A stretch of DNA of 64,000 bases from Phlebopus portentosus (lineage: Eukaryota > Basidiomycota > Agaricomycetes > Boletales > Boletinellaceae), in contig JAYXKI010000018.1 in NCBI GenBank assembly GCA_037892935.1, positions 558,001 through 622,000 on the forward strand, written 5' to 3'. How positions within the stretch are numbered: position 1 is the first letter of the stretch; every line of letters starts with the position of its first letter. A program made the position numbers and the translations under genes. Below are positions 36,001 through 48,848 of the stretch, one piece after another. Under the pieces are notes generated by a model. It made no database searches. It saw only the letters and a list, made by a program, of their open reading frames with translations, and was not told the origin of the DNA.

Positions 36001-39000
36001 TACGTTGCGATTGAGTGGGGGGTTCGATGTTCATCATAGAGCTCTTGCAGTTTATGTCCGCGTGCCTCCACACGATCATAATTCCCTTTCGGAATCTGCA
36101 GACAAGCTACCTTACTTCTCTGTTTCCTACAATGATGCTCTCTACTTGCGCAAGGATGGGATGAAGAGATGTCACGTAGACGGATGAGGTGAGGTGAGGT
36201 GAGGTATTGTACTGCAATTAGCCCCAATCTGATAGAACTGTAGAACACACCACATATCAGAGAAGAGAGAAGAAATCCCTCTGAGCGCAATGATTTTATA
36301 AACATAGAAAACAAAACATGTTCACTATGAGGAAAGCTTCCCGCCCGTAAGTGGAAGCGTAATCTCCGTTTTTCACTCTTCCTTTTTCTTCTTGCTTCCT
36401 CGCCAGTGCCCGACTTTCCTCCAGACCCCAGAGCCCGTTATCCGTCGTCGTCGTCATTTATGGAATCCCCACGTTTCCTGCGTAAAGATTGTTCCAATAT
36501 CCCCGATGAGATGAGTCAGATTTTGCGCAAGTGAGCTTTCGGGATTATTTATTTGAAACACTGTGATAACAGTACAAGTACAAGTAATATACAGAACGGA
36601 ATAGCCAACTCGCGAATAATGGTCAGTTATTCGACGTTTTCCATCCGTTGAGGGAATGATATTATATGTATACTAGATAAGTACTAGCACGATGATTGAA
36701 TTTCTGAATCAAAAGAATTTATGTATCATGTTGAGCTTGCTTCCACACGACCGCGGCGCCCGCGACGGCCTCTAGAAGTCTTTTTACACAAACAAACTCA
36801 TGTAGCGTATACCGCTCTCGTCTAGCGTTGACTTCTTGCGAGCGATTCGGGAGGTGATAAGCACTGGCTTCCTGCGCTTCCAGCGATTCTCATTAGAAAA
36901 ATGTTGGAAGGAAAGGGAAGGATAGATATGTAGACAGCCGAGAATAGTTCAATAGAATTACCGGAAAGACGAGTGGGTTTAGAACGGTTTAGGCATCGAG
37001 ATCACAAAGATCACATCACGGTTTACGATGGGAAGTGAGTAGCATTGCAAAGATTGTCTTGGCATTGACTGCGGATGGAGAATAGAAGGACAGAGCAACT
37101 CGACTGTACGTATGTTGTATGTATGTACGGGGATCCATTCGGCGAAGAATGAAATGAATAAATGAATGGATCGCCAGCTTGCTTGATAAGCTGCGGCCGT
37201 TGCGCGCACATCTGTTTTTGTTTTTTTGTCAATAGTACGTACGAACATCCCGCTGTCGGTGAAGAAAATAGACACCAGGGATGCCGACACGAGGGAGAAA
37301 GAGAGATAGATAGCATTTTTGAACCACTGGTGGGCGCGCTCAGGGCGACGAGGAAGAAGCAGAAACAGTTCAAACATGAATATTTCGTTGAGATTCGATG
37401 GTCTGTAAAGCGTAGCGTATATCATGTCAGTCCTTGGCATTTCTCAGAAGGGAGAATGTCCTCCAGAACAGACAGGTATACACTACCAGACAGTCGACTA
37501 CGGTCAGTCGATCGACAGACAGAGATCGTGCATGCAACCGCATCATGATCGAGATCGACGCCTCGTTTTGCAATGTTATATAAAGTTATTTTACAGAATT
37601 TGAATTTCCCGAGCGCTCGAGGTAAAATTGACAGATAGCGTCGAAGGTCAGAGTCAAACGGAAAGGTAAAGGTAAAGGTAAAGCCTGATTGAGGAGTTGA
37701 GCGTACGTGCGCATGCAGTGCATCTGTCACCGGTAACACAAACGGAACGTGGGGTTTTTCTTTTTCTTTGCATGAACCGAACCGTTCGTTAACGTTGCCG
37801 CCGACGGTGAACAAGTGAACGGCGATGAAGCCGAACGGCATTCCCTCAACAGCGAGCACTTGTTGCAATTAAATTTACTTTCGACCGTAAGGCGAGCCGA
37901 GTGAGAGCATGACGCACAGAACGACGTCAGGTCGAGATGTAGAGATATGCAGAATCATTCCGGGGTTGATTTCTTTCAGCGGTCAATATATAACTCATCA
38001 AATCAAAGCGTGCCGGACCGGACAATTTTATTGGGGCATCCCTTCCCCTTGGGCCATCGGGATTTTAATTGGGAAGTTCGAGGAGCCACGATGGGAGGAG
38101 TGGAGTGTTGCTACGCGAGAGAAGTTGAGTGGGACGTTGAGTGCCGACGAAGTGGGGGAGGAGATGACGTCGGTGAGCGAGAAATAATGGCAGGCCTGGG
38201 ATAGTACCTGACCTGACGTCGGGGAAATGAGGAGAATAGTATATTGACGACGGGCGCCGTTTGAGAAGGTAGTCGAGACCAGCAAGTGAAATCGAGTTTT
38301 CTTCTACACCGTAGAGAGTAGAAAGTGGCGCGGGAGCGAGACCATCGTGGGAAGATCGGATGCACGGATGATCGACACGTCCCTGGAAACAAATCTACCC
38401 ACCCTATCCACGCTGATTTAGCGTGCCGTGCTATAGATGATGAGGCCCCCTGACACCGTTGCTGATTCCTTGCGGCGCCAATTAGCAATTAGTGATGTCA
38501 AGATGTTGGTCTACTTTACTTATCTCTACTTACATGAAAATGATGCGAAAATGCGCGGGAAAAGGAAGTACTAGTGTGTCTTTCTGCTTTCTGCTTGCTG
38601 CGTGGGGCCAGGACAAACAAGGACAAGGACATACGTCGTACCTCGTACGTCGTTGAGTCGGTTTGGCTTTTTGTCCTCCTCCATCTTTTCCCGCCACTTC
38701 CTCGTCGATCCCGCCGCTCATATCCTATCGCCGGGTTCGCAGAACGAGATAAGCTCATCACCCTACTTGTCAACGCGTGCTTGCCGTCTAGGCATCTTCA
38801 CTTGTGCAGAAACCCTCTTGCTCTGCCCTCTTTTGAGCATATTTCGGTCTTTACTTGAATAACTCTGTTGTGTCTGCTCAGAGTCGACGACGCGCCTTGC
38901 CTCGTGGTATCATTTGAACTACCGCCGTCTGCTGGTCGGTAACCATTGAAGTTCAAATAGGTAAGCTCGTTTCCTCTTACTCATTCGCCTCGCTTTTTTC

Positions 39001-39801
39001 GTTTCGCCGTTTCCCTGTTCTCCGCGTTCCCGACGTCCTTCGCACGTCTGGCCGGACAGTCTAGGCGAGAGCTTCCCTTCCGAGCGAGCTGTTTGTTGTC
39101 GAGAGACGAAAATCAGAAATCGTTACTCGCATCAAACTCTCCTCTGCATTAAAAATATCCTATATCCGTTTTGCCTTGGACTTGGGATTGGGTAGTGCCA
39201 AGTTGCTTATCGGTGCCTACTTTTACCTTTGATTCCTCGCTCCTGCCGGCGGGGTCGTTCGCGCTTCTCGCACCCGCGAACTCGCGAGTCCAATCGCGAC
39301 CGCAGTACTCGACTTAACTTTTGCAGTGAAGTTATTTGATCGAGAACAGTTTTATTCCTTTTTTTCATTTGCATTTTCCGTCCGCCGTAGCACGTCCGCC
39401 CGCTCCCTTAGGCCTACTATTCACTTTTCTCTCCCAAGTTATTCACGCTCCGCCACTATCACCTCTTTCCTGCCTTCCTTTCTTCCTGCCTTCTTTCTTC
39501 TTTCCTTCTTCTGTCTTCCTCTCCCTGCGCTCTTCCCTACTTGCCTATCTCTCCCCTCCTTTCTATCGCGCTTACAGTGAGGGCGATACGGCAGCGGCAG
39601 AGATAACAGACTACTCGCTTCTATCACTGTCTTTTCCTTCTTCATAATTCATCACTATCCCTTCCTTCCCCTTTCCTTTCCATCTATCATCTCGTACCTC
39701 GTACTTACCGCCCTAATTCACCTAGGCTGAGAGGGGAACGACCTCTAGACACATACACGCTAGATCAACGAGGTAGTCTGTGTTCTGTTGTGAAGTTAGG
39801 G
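33050..39801. other. 6.7-kb region without recognisable genes; promoters of GH16 and GT2 genes
   Basis: Both neighbours start outward from this region. I see no frame with a recognised domain and no convincing spliced gene; the longest frame (34717-35121) has no motif. Simple repeats are frequent: cgttcgttcgttcgttc near 33139, cagcacagcacagcaca near 33427, four copies of GAGGT at 36186-36206, and aaaggt triplets near 37664-37683. The last kilobase (about 38950-39780) is strongly pyrimidine-rich, with tcctgccttcctttcttcct-type sequence at 39470-39500, as expected for the promoter and 5' leader of a highly expressed fungal gene. Confidence 0.5.
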
Positions 39802-42800
39802 ATGGACTACGACCGCTACGACGCCTTTCTGCACTATATCTTCAAGCAGACGCAGGGCGATGCGTGGTTCCGCCCCTCGGAGGACAACCTTAGCGCGGGT
39901 GTTGCGCTGCGAGTCGACCATGGTGCGTTCTTTTCGTTCGGAATTTTCTTCATCTTGGGCTTTTCCCGTTACTTTTTTGTACTTCTGTTTCTGTTCCTGG
40001 TTCTGGCTCCTTCAAGTCGTATCGTTATTATGTTCAGTGGATCGTTGGACTGGTCGACTTGATCGACTCGGCTCGTCTTTCCTTCACATTAGTTCATATC
40101 CTCTCATCTGGCAAAAGCCCCTTGAATCAGTCTCCCTTGTATACGATTGTCCACTTTATTGTTCACACATATCCATATCTTGCGCTATATTATCCCGTTC
40201 TTCTTTACTCGCTTCGATTTTCGTTTCGAAGTGCACGAGTCTAGGGGGAGCTCCTAATGAGCGTGGAATTTCCGGTATTTCTTATTTCCGCTTTGTGCGC
40301 TCTGTGAGCGGAGAGAGCGGGTGCTCTCGCCTTCCGGTCTGAGCGTATCGTTTCCGGGCTTATCTCTCCGTTTTGAAAGAAACCGTTCTCTTCGTTTATC
40401 TTCTTTTCTTTTTTTCAACTTTTTTTCTTCGGGTTTACTTCTGTGGTTCAAAGCTGATTTATTTATTTGATCTTTCTCATCGTCTCTTTCGCCAGGCCGA
40501 TTCCGAGTATTTCCGTATGAGAACCTTGAATTGGAGCCGTTCGAGACGGCTGTGGCAGCTCTTAACCCTATTGTCGCGGTCAAAGTGCGAAGTGCAGCCG
40601 TACACGCTGTTCTAGCTGACGTGTAAGCACTAATCAAACTTCTTCATCAGCTTCTGGATTTTGTTTTTCTGATTACAATGTTGAACTTCTCAGCGCACCT
40701 GAACAGAAGAGCGTATACGTCGATGTCAATACGCGGATACAGATCATTGATACGATGCTTCTCCTTCCGCATGCGGAGAAGGAACAATGTGCTGCGTTCA
40801 TTGTACGTTCTAGCTGTGCTTCTCGCGCGCTCCACAAAGTCGCTAACGAGACTTCTCTTTCTATGACTGGTTCTTCATCCACAACGCGACTTGGTCCGCA
40901 ACTTCTAATTGCGAATCTTTGGAACTCGGAAATGAATTAAACTATGGCGGCATCGACGCTGGATGACGAACGAACGAAAATGCGGAATCAATGCGGAATC
41001 TTCTTTCTTCCTCACTCCCCTCTCCCGAATCCCGACGCGAAACAAATTTGGAAAACGGTGATCACTGCGTGGATCGGAATTACTCGACACACCAACACCA
41101 AAATGCATTGAATCGAACAGCGCGACGAACGCGTGATGGTGATCTGGTCAGACGACCTCGACCAAATTGTACCCATGAGCAGGGAGTTCGAAGACAAGCT
41201 CGTCAAGCTTCTGTGGCGTTCTCGGCCTGCCGCGCATTCCACACCGTCTTCACTCCCGGGATATCGATCCTATGCTGCTTCGCTTGCGAGTGGGAGCGTG
41301 CATGGAGGAGCTGGTGGGAGTGATGTGGGTGGTAATCTGCTTACGGATTCGGAGGGCGGGATGCGCCCGCGGACGAGGGAGAGTCGTGCGAGCTCGTCGA
41401 GGCCCGGCACTGATCCTTCCCCGAGTCAGAGTGCGAGTCAGACGCACGGGCCGCTCCCACTTACCGGCATCGCGGCGGATCTCGAGAAGGGACATCTAGG
41501 CATCTTTGCGGAGGAGGAAGATGACGACCCCGAACTTGATGAGAAATTGCTGGAGGAAGAGAAGAAAGCTCGCTCGGGGTGGTGTTTCGGACGGAGGAAG
41601 AAGGGTACGATCGCGGGGCTGGACTCGAAGGAGATGAAGGCGAGGAAACAGCGTGCAAAGGAGAGGAGACGTGTTCGACAGAGGGGTATCCAGCTGTATG
41701 CGCCTATTTATAACGGGACGGCCGCTGGTTTAGCACTATGTGAGTTCTATTTCCTTACTCTTCGTAAGGAGACGAAGGGATAAGTTTCTAACTGTTATGG
41801 ATTATACCTTTGTTAGATTTCATGTGCGCTGGTGTAGATATCCTGATTCAGGAGTGGGCGCTTGACAATGACTTCATTCGTTTTGCTCTCGTTGTGCTTA
41901 TCCCGCTGCTCTTCTCCGTCTCATTGGTGAGTCGTATAGCTTCACTTCTCCTTAAACTTGTATTGCGATTCTGATGAGAAAATCCTTCTCTGCAGTTCTT
42001 CTGCCTTCAAATCGTCCAGAATTGCTCTTACGCGTATGTTATCAATTTGAATCCATCTTTTATGCATCCGACTGACTTTGATATGTAGAATCGGTCCAAT
42101 TGCCCAATTTTACGAGAACTCGAAGTACTACTCCGCCATTCCTCCCTTGCCTAACAAAATCGTCGATAACAATCTTCCGCATATCACGATCCAAATGCCC
42201 GTGTACAAAGAATCGCTCACGAACGTACTCGCGCCCTCGATCGAGAGTATCAAGAAGGCTATGCAGACGTACGCACGGCAAGGCGGGACGTCTGCGATTT
42301 TCATCAATGACGACGGTCTGCAGCTCCTCCCTCCGGGTGATCGCGATGCGCGTATGGCGTATTATACGGACCACAACATAGGCTGGGTCGCGCGTCCGAA
42401 ACATGAAGATGGACCGGACGGGTTCAAGCGTGCTGGGAGGTTTAAGAAAGCGAGTAATATGAACTTTGGGCTGAGGATTAGTCTGAGGCTCGAGAAGCAC
42501 CTTGCGGAGTTGATGGAGAAGGAGAAAGAGAAGGAGCGCGAGAAGGCTGCTAATGCTGAGACGAATAGTACGCCTGGAAATCCGAATCCGAACCCGAACC
42601 CGCGGTTCTCGACTGTTGGAACAGGTTCGAACGTCAATGGAAGCAACTCTGGCGTAGCAGACGAAGATGAGATGACCTCGTTCGAAGACCGCGCACTCGC
42701 GTTGGCCGTGGAAGAGGAGTTCACCTCAACGGGCTCGAAATGGCGCCCATGGGCGGGTAACGGCAAGGCTATTCGGATGGGTGAAATCGTTTTGCTTGTG

Positions 42801-44208
42801 GACTCCGACACCGTTGTCCCCGAAGACTGTTTCCGCGATGCTGCTCGCGAACTTTCTGAGTGCCCGACGGTCGCGGTCGTTCAGCATGAGAGCGACGTCA
42901 TGCAGGTTGCCCATCATTATTTCGAGAATGGGATCGCGTATTTCACGAGGAGGATAAACAAGTGTATCTCTATGAGTACGTGTCCTATCCTTTCTTTGCT
43001 TCGGAAATATGCTTACTTGGAGTGATCTAGCATGCGCAAACGGCGAAGTTGCCCCTTTTGTCGGACACAACGCCTTCCTTCGGTGGCGCGCCATCCAAGA
43101 CGCCTCGTTCGTCGACAAAGATGGCGTCGAGAAGATCTGGTCGGAGTCCAACGTCTCAGAGGACTTCGATATGGCTCTGCGACTTATGCTGCGGGGATAC
43201 ACCATTCGCTGGGCTCGCTACTCGCAAGGTGGATTCAAGGAGGGTGTCTCACTTACTGCGGATGACGAACTGAATCGCTGGCAGAAGTATGCTTATGGGT
43301 GTAGTGAACTGTTATTCAACCCGATTAAGGACTGGTGGAGGAAAGGCCCGATTAATCACCAGATTCATCACTTTATCTGGGGTCCTGCTCCGCTGCATTA
43401 CAAGCTCAGTATGTTGGCGTACATGTTCTCGTATTGTGAGTTGGCTTCTTTCCGTCGTCATTTTGTCGTTCGTTGCTGAGATTGCAATTGTCTCTTTCTC
43501 CGTGCAGATGGTATTGCTGCTTCGGTGACGATCGCGGTTATCAATTACGTCATTCTCGGCTTCCAGTTCGAGGTCGACGGGTATTACATGCACAGTTTTG
43601 AGATTTGGCTCGCGACGACGACGATCTTCTTGGGACTTGGGACTGTTGCGTTCTCGTTGCTGGAATACCGTCTCGGCGAGAAAGGGTTCTTGAAGGCCTT
43701 CATGATTAACATCAAGTGGTTACCATTCTTGTCAGTATATACATTCCCTCTCTGGATAACATATCTGCTAACTTTACTCTGATAATTACGCTAGCTTCTT
43801 CTTCTTTGGCGGTCTCTCCATCCATCTCTCTGTAGCCATCCTCGCGCATCTTTTCTCCTACAACATCACATGGAGTGCAACAAAAAAGGAAGTCGAGCGG
43901 TCAAACTTCTTCAAGGAGGTGCCCAAGATCCTCAAGCGATTCTGGGTGGCGTGGAGTATATCAATCATACTGTTCGCCGGGATTGCCGTGTTGACGACGA
44001 GTCTGGTGCCGATTGAGTGGAGGGTCGATGGTAGTGGGTGGGCTGTGATCTTCCCGCTGAGTGTTGTGTGCGGGTGTCATATTCTGTACCCTGTAAGTTT
44101 ACATTCACCATCCCTTACCTAGCTTTCAGTCTGAGTGTAAGTGATTTCTGACACGGTCTTTGGTTGTAGATCGTCCTGAACCCATACCTCATGGTTTTCT
44201 CGTACTAA
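39802..44208 (+). CDS. Family 2 glycosyltransferase, multi-pass membrane protein
   Basis: Eleven exons (39802-39922, 40496-40622, 40694-40802, 41121-41739, 41817-41926, 41996-42033, 42089-42975, 43031-43435, 43508-43730, 43795-44092, 44170-44208) give 991 residues with every phase consistent. The start MDYDRYDAFLHYIF is preferred over the in-frame GTG 12 nt upstream. An N-terminal cytosolic region with an acidic/basic linker leads to two membrane helices near residues 325-375. The GT2 domain follows: MPVYKESL, INDDG, the metal-binding DSD in LLVDSDTVVPEDC, GHNAFLRW, then SEDFD as the catalytic-base region and LNRWQKYAYG as the QxxRW-like motif. Several C-terminal helices and VLNPYLMVFSY end the protein. 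This is a processive-type GT2 (Glyco_trans_2_3 group) of fungi; the product polysaccharide is unknown. A 160-residue insert containing an NPNPNPNP run interrupts the domain. Confidence 0.9.
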
Positions 44209-45835
44209 TCGATTTCACCCTCGCCTTGACGTACCATCACCCAACCTCATTATCATCATCTTTCGCATACCGTATCCATGACTCGCGGCCGCCTCGTGTA
44301 TTCACTCTCATCTCAAGAGTCTACGCATATACGTCACGTTTACTTATCGCCAGCATACGCATACGCAATACACGATCTTGCATGTCTCAGTGTTCGCTTC
44401 GCTCTCAGAAACCCAACTTTCACCATAATCTTTTCGTCGCTCCTTATGCTTTCCATTCCTTTTTAGAACTCTAGAACTGAAAATAGGAACTTTACTCTCC
44501 GTTCAATTTTTGTTGTTCTGGTCCGAGTCGGTTGTTGCCGTTGTTGTTACTGTTGTCGTTGTTGGACTACATGACTTTCTTGTCCAGGTTTTATATATAC
44601 CAATCCCGTTCCGATATCGTTGCTATATATACATAGCTGCTACCGCCGTTGACTATCTCCGCCTGCTACGCGCCGATTCCTTTCGCAGGCAGATAGATTC
44701 AGATTTCCTTCCATAATGCTCATACTCTTCCTCCGCGTCTTTCATGCTTCTGCTTTTCCTTATCCTCTCCCCTCTCCAACTTCGCTGAAGCTGACATTCT
44801 TGTGTTTCCTGCTGCATGCCTTTGTGGACTTTTCATTTGTTGGTTTCATTTGTCCATCTTCAATTACAATTTCAATTGAGAACTAGTACATAGTACTTCC
44901 AATGAATAGTTTTTTGTGTCCAACTATCTGCTGTTTCTTGAAGCTTTACGCAAAGCACCTTTTTAATGGACTCCGAAATTTCTTTTTTTCTTCTTGGTTT
45001 CCTGTCCATCCATACGCAGTAAATACTAGCGTCCATGCAATAAGACTCGAAGGAGAGAAATAGTCGTGCTTGTTCTTGTTTTTTTTTTTTGTTTGTCTTT
45101 TTTCGTTCTGTCCTTACATGCTCAAGAGTACCGACTTGTAAGTATATACCGTGAGCATACGCGTGGCGCTATGCCTTTTGGTGGATAATCGAGTGCATTT
45201 GTCGGACCTTCAACTGAGGGGTTGTCAGAGAATTGAAACGGCGACTCAAAATAGCATCTACGCGAGACGCGTGGAAATTCACAGGTCACGTGGTAGCGAA
45301 TTTTGAATCAACTCCGAGTCATCGCGCCTCCCAGGGGACGCTGTGCGTCGATACGTATAAATTAAGCACCATTTCCTGCTACCCTTTTACATTGCGTAAG
45401 CTATAGTCTCTCATTCTGTCACGATGATGCTTGATGATTATGTACCTAGTCGGGATTCCCAGACGCACTTCTGGTCACGGTCTCTCTGAAAGTCTGGCTA
45501 AACACTGGTTCTATCCCTGTTCTGACGCTTTTTTTTGCCGCTGGTATTTACTTCTTTGTACTCACTACTGGCTAGAGTTCCGACCGTATCGTATACGGAT
45601 ACAGCCATACAACTCAGTCCCTTTAGATACGGATACGATCGTATCAATTGGGCCGTATATTTGGTTGTACGGAAACCCCGTGATAATATCAACATAAAGT
45701 AAACATCATTTTTTCGAAGCAGATAAACTTACCGTGATGATCACTACGAAGACAACCTCTTTCGTTGAGGGCATTACTCGTCATTCGCCTGTTCACATTT
45801 CAAATTGTCTCAAACCTCCCCTTCCATAAGTACGC
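44209..45835. other. Intergenic region downstream of the glycosyltransferase
   Basis: The first several hundred bases are pyrimidine-rich 3' sequence. Around 45584-45655 there are near-palindromic GTATCGTATACGGATAC and GATACGGATACGATCGTATC elements. No coding sequence is supported. Confidence 0.4.
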
Positions 45836-45980
45836 AGGGCGACATCCAGGCCCTGTCGAAGCTTCGGCTCGACCACAACTCGCACCTCGGCATGGTTCCC
45901 TTACATACGAAAATGTACGGTCTACCGCCATGTTCTTACCCAGCACTTTGCGTCGTCATAATCCGCATGCAAGACGCTGA
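45836..45980 (+). pseudogene. Relict C-terminal fragment of the member-A membrane family
   Basis: The plus-strand frame ends YENVRSTAMFLPSTLRRHNP followed by HARR and a stop. Member A ends YGNVRSAAMFLPNNL and later PARRMR. The similarity is also visible in DNA: TACGAAAATGTACGGTCTAC here against TACGGAAATGTACGGTCTGC in A. No upstream transmembrane exons are found, so this is a detached piece of the last exon. Confidence 0.7.
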
Positions 45981-46436
45981 TACACGAACTATGAGATCCA
46001 TAGGTATCGACGCTTGTGGCGGTCAACAAGGATTATCTCCTTGGTTTCCCCGTCGCTTCCCTTCTAAGACGTAGTTCTGAAATTTTGTTCGAACGCGTAT
46101 TATTTTCCAATACTTCTTGTAGTTTTTTCACGACGCGGCAGGGTCGTATTATCAAAATCTGTATGTCGATTTATCGTTGAAACAATGGTTGAAACGCTGT
46201 ATTGTCTGATAAGATCGGGATCCTTAGTATGTATGGAAACAAGATACACGAGAGATTAGATACTGTTGACCTATCCGGTATCGTAGCATATGCACATCAT
46301 GGGTACAGTATCAAGAACAAGCAAGGCGAAAACAGGAAGAGAAGCTACTCGATGGAATGAGAAATACAAGAAAAACAGAGCATTTCAATGCTGGGATCAG
46401 AGCAAGGAACATTCGGCAAAAAATAAAGCAAACAGA
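45981..46436. other. Intergenic region
   Basis: Nothing supported. A/T-rich spacer between the family-A relict and the 3' end of the next gene. Confidence 0.4.
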
Positions 46437-48174
46437 TCACTTCCTGTGCGTGCGAGAAAGACGTCGAAGAGCATCAATCATATACGCTGCAAACTCTTTC
46501 CAGCTCCTCTGGATCGATACCCATATCGTAATCCATAGAGCTGTCAGGATCAGCTTGATGAGGTGAAACGCGATCTGCGTTGATCTTGTTGACCTCCAAT
46601 CCCCCACACGGTTGTTTGTTGGCGAAGCCTTTGATGACAGGTTCTGGCTGGACTGCGCTTGGGGAATAAGTACACTGTCTGGATGTATAACTCTACCCAA
46701 TCTCGAATCAGCTGAGATCTTCTGAGTATTTCCACCCAACGAGTTGGCTGGTGGAGTTGACCTGGACATAGACTGGTTTGAAGCTGCAGCCGACACCTCA
46801 ACTTGGCCCCGATTTTCAGGCTTCGGCTTAGCGAATGGGACCCTGAATCTGTCCCGTTTGACAGGCAGAGGACGATCCTGGCTCAATGAGAAGTTCTGGC
46901 TGTGTGGCAGGCGTCGCATACCCAGGACCGGTGGCCCGCAGAGTTTGGGAGGATGCGGAATTTTAGAAGTGGGTACCTGCGATGACAAGGCATGTGGTCC
47001 TGACTGAGAAGGAAGACAAGCCGGATTGTAGTGACTATCGTAATCCCGTCTTGCAGGTAACGAGTGCGAGGAGGCTTGTGAGTTCGTCTCGACAACTGTC
47101 AATTTCGGAGTGGACAAAACGTTCACGACGGAAGGAGGACTATTCTTGTCAGCAACCGTTCCCGACTTCGATTTCGCGAAGGGTTCGCGAGTCAAATTGG
47201 AGGAAGCAGCTGCTGAAGGAGGGTGAGGTGTGGATGTAGCGCTAAAGGAGGAAGAATTGAATGACAGTTCTTCGGGCCCTCTTTCTGTTTCAGTTGTGCC
47301 AAGCGCAGACCGACTGAGCCGTTGGGTAAACGCAGGCGAAAAGCTACCATCACCAGACCAACTTTTGCGGAGAGGAACAAACAACGGAGGAGGAGGCATA
47401 TTTCGAGAAGTTAAAGATCGTGTCGTTACTTCGTGTCCGGCCGAACCTCTATCGGAATGCATGTCTCCACTCGTTGAAGAATCCTCGGCGATTACCGATA
47501 TTTCTTCTTCCTGTAAGTCATCGATAGTGGGCTGTTTGCCCTTGCAGTCGATTGGACTCCTGCGCTTCTTCGTCCCAGAGCGGCCTTCCGCGAGGAGACG
47601 TGCAGCTTTCTTTTCGCTCCGTCGCTTCCGCCGTAATTCTTCTTGCTCTCGTTTCGCGTTCTCATCCGCTTTCTTTGATACTGCTGGAAGAAGGGCAACA
47701 AGTCTCTGGATGTTTTCGTCGAAATCATCTTTCTGTGCGGGGACTGCCTCCTCTTGGTGTAGATTGGTAGCAAATGTACGCCGTTTACCCGTACGAAAAG
47801 ACTTAGATGTCCTTCCAGATACGCTGTACTTTGAGGATGATGTGGTGGTTGTACATGAGCTGGGCGATGGTGACCAGCTCTTTGTTTGGACAAGACGTAC
47901 AGCTACAAAGAAGTGAGCGGGATGTCATAACACATAAGCAGCATAAGCGACCGGTATTTGACGCTCAGTGCTTACGATTTCCAAGAGTGAGAGCGTCTTC
48001 CATCAAGCGATTCAGGACGGGATCTTGAGGCTGCGAGGCCTTCCAAATAACGCGCGCTGCCTCTTCCATCTCCTCTTCATCATTGTCTTTCCAGAGTGTA
48101 GGTGACGCTTCTGAAAATACGGAATTACTCGCTAGAGGTGCTTCATGGTCAATTGAAGCTCCTCCATCCTTCAT
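46437..48174 (-). CDS. Orphan protein with coiled basic segment and a C-terminal hydrophobic helix
   Basis: Two exons (47976-48174, 46437-47902) give 554 residues; the intron has GT-AG ends and joins in phase. The N-terminus is acidic (LWKDNDEEEMEEAARVIW). A strongly charged helix follows (SKKADENAKREQEELRRKRR, then KKAARLLAEGRSGTKKRR, a likely nuclear-localisation-type basic cluster). A long disordered Ser/Pro-rich middle comes next, and near the C-terminus a single hydrophobic stretch (FHLIKLILTALWITIWVSI) that could be a tail anchor. I recognise no family. The gene has ordinary coding character and a clean frame. Confidence 0.65.
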
Positions 48175-48504
48175 TGCTCAGCGTCTCTTGGGCTAAGTGG
48201 AAGAATGGACGAAGAAAGGGCACGCAGCTTCGTGAAAGGCGGCTAAAGGACGCGTCGGGAAATCGACAACGCGTTAGCGGAGTTATAAAATTTCAGCCTC
48301 GCCGATCTCAATATCGCAGGATCGACTGTGATCCTCTAACTATGTCTAAAATAGGCAATGAGGTCGAGTGGAGATCCGACTCGGAGAAAGATAGAAATTG
48401 GCTCAAGAAACCCATGAAGCGTAACGACCTCAGACTTCAACAGTCGTTTACTATTCGAGATTACTGTAATATCGCTCAACCTTTTTGCAATTTAAATCGG
48501 GTGG
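48175..48504. other. Spacer between orphan gene and transposon
   Basis: Promoter-side DNA of the orphan gene, ending at the transposon's target site. No gene is seen. Confidence 0.4.
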
Positions 48505-48506
48505 TA

Positions 48507-48525
48507 TACAGTTGAAATTGTCATA
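48507..48525 (+). repeat. Left terminal inverted repeat of the pogo element
   Basis: TACAGTTGAAATTGTCATA, preceded by TA. It is matched exactly by the reverse complement of the right end; similarity decays after base 19 (ATGCAT against GCGCAT). Confidence 0.93.
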
Positions 48526-48848
48526 ATGCATAATCTCGGGAGAGCCATTTTGCCAATGCATTATCCTATTTATGCATAACTGTATTCGTGAGAATAAATG
48601 TCTATTTTTGGAAGTCACATGAAGCGTCAAGAAAGGGGCTAGGGTCATATGGTACGGTCAGTTCGCAGTCGTCAACATCCACTATCTACTATTACCATGT
48701 CTCCTCCACACCCATACCCGTCATTGAAGAGGAAAGCGAGCATCATCTGTTGTTCAGGTTGAGCTGTGGGACATGACAGAGGCAGCAGAATGCTTACAGA
48801 ACTATGAAGGGAATCCTGGAGATCCGTCTACATGTTAGTGTCTGCCTG

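Noticed and set aside
36186..36206. GAGGT tandem repeat considered as a CRISPR-like or regulatory array
   Set aside because: The unit is 5 bp with no spacers; this is a simple microsatellite in a eukaryotic genome.
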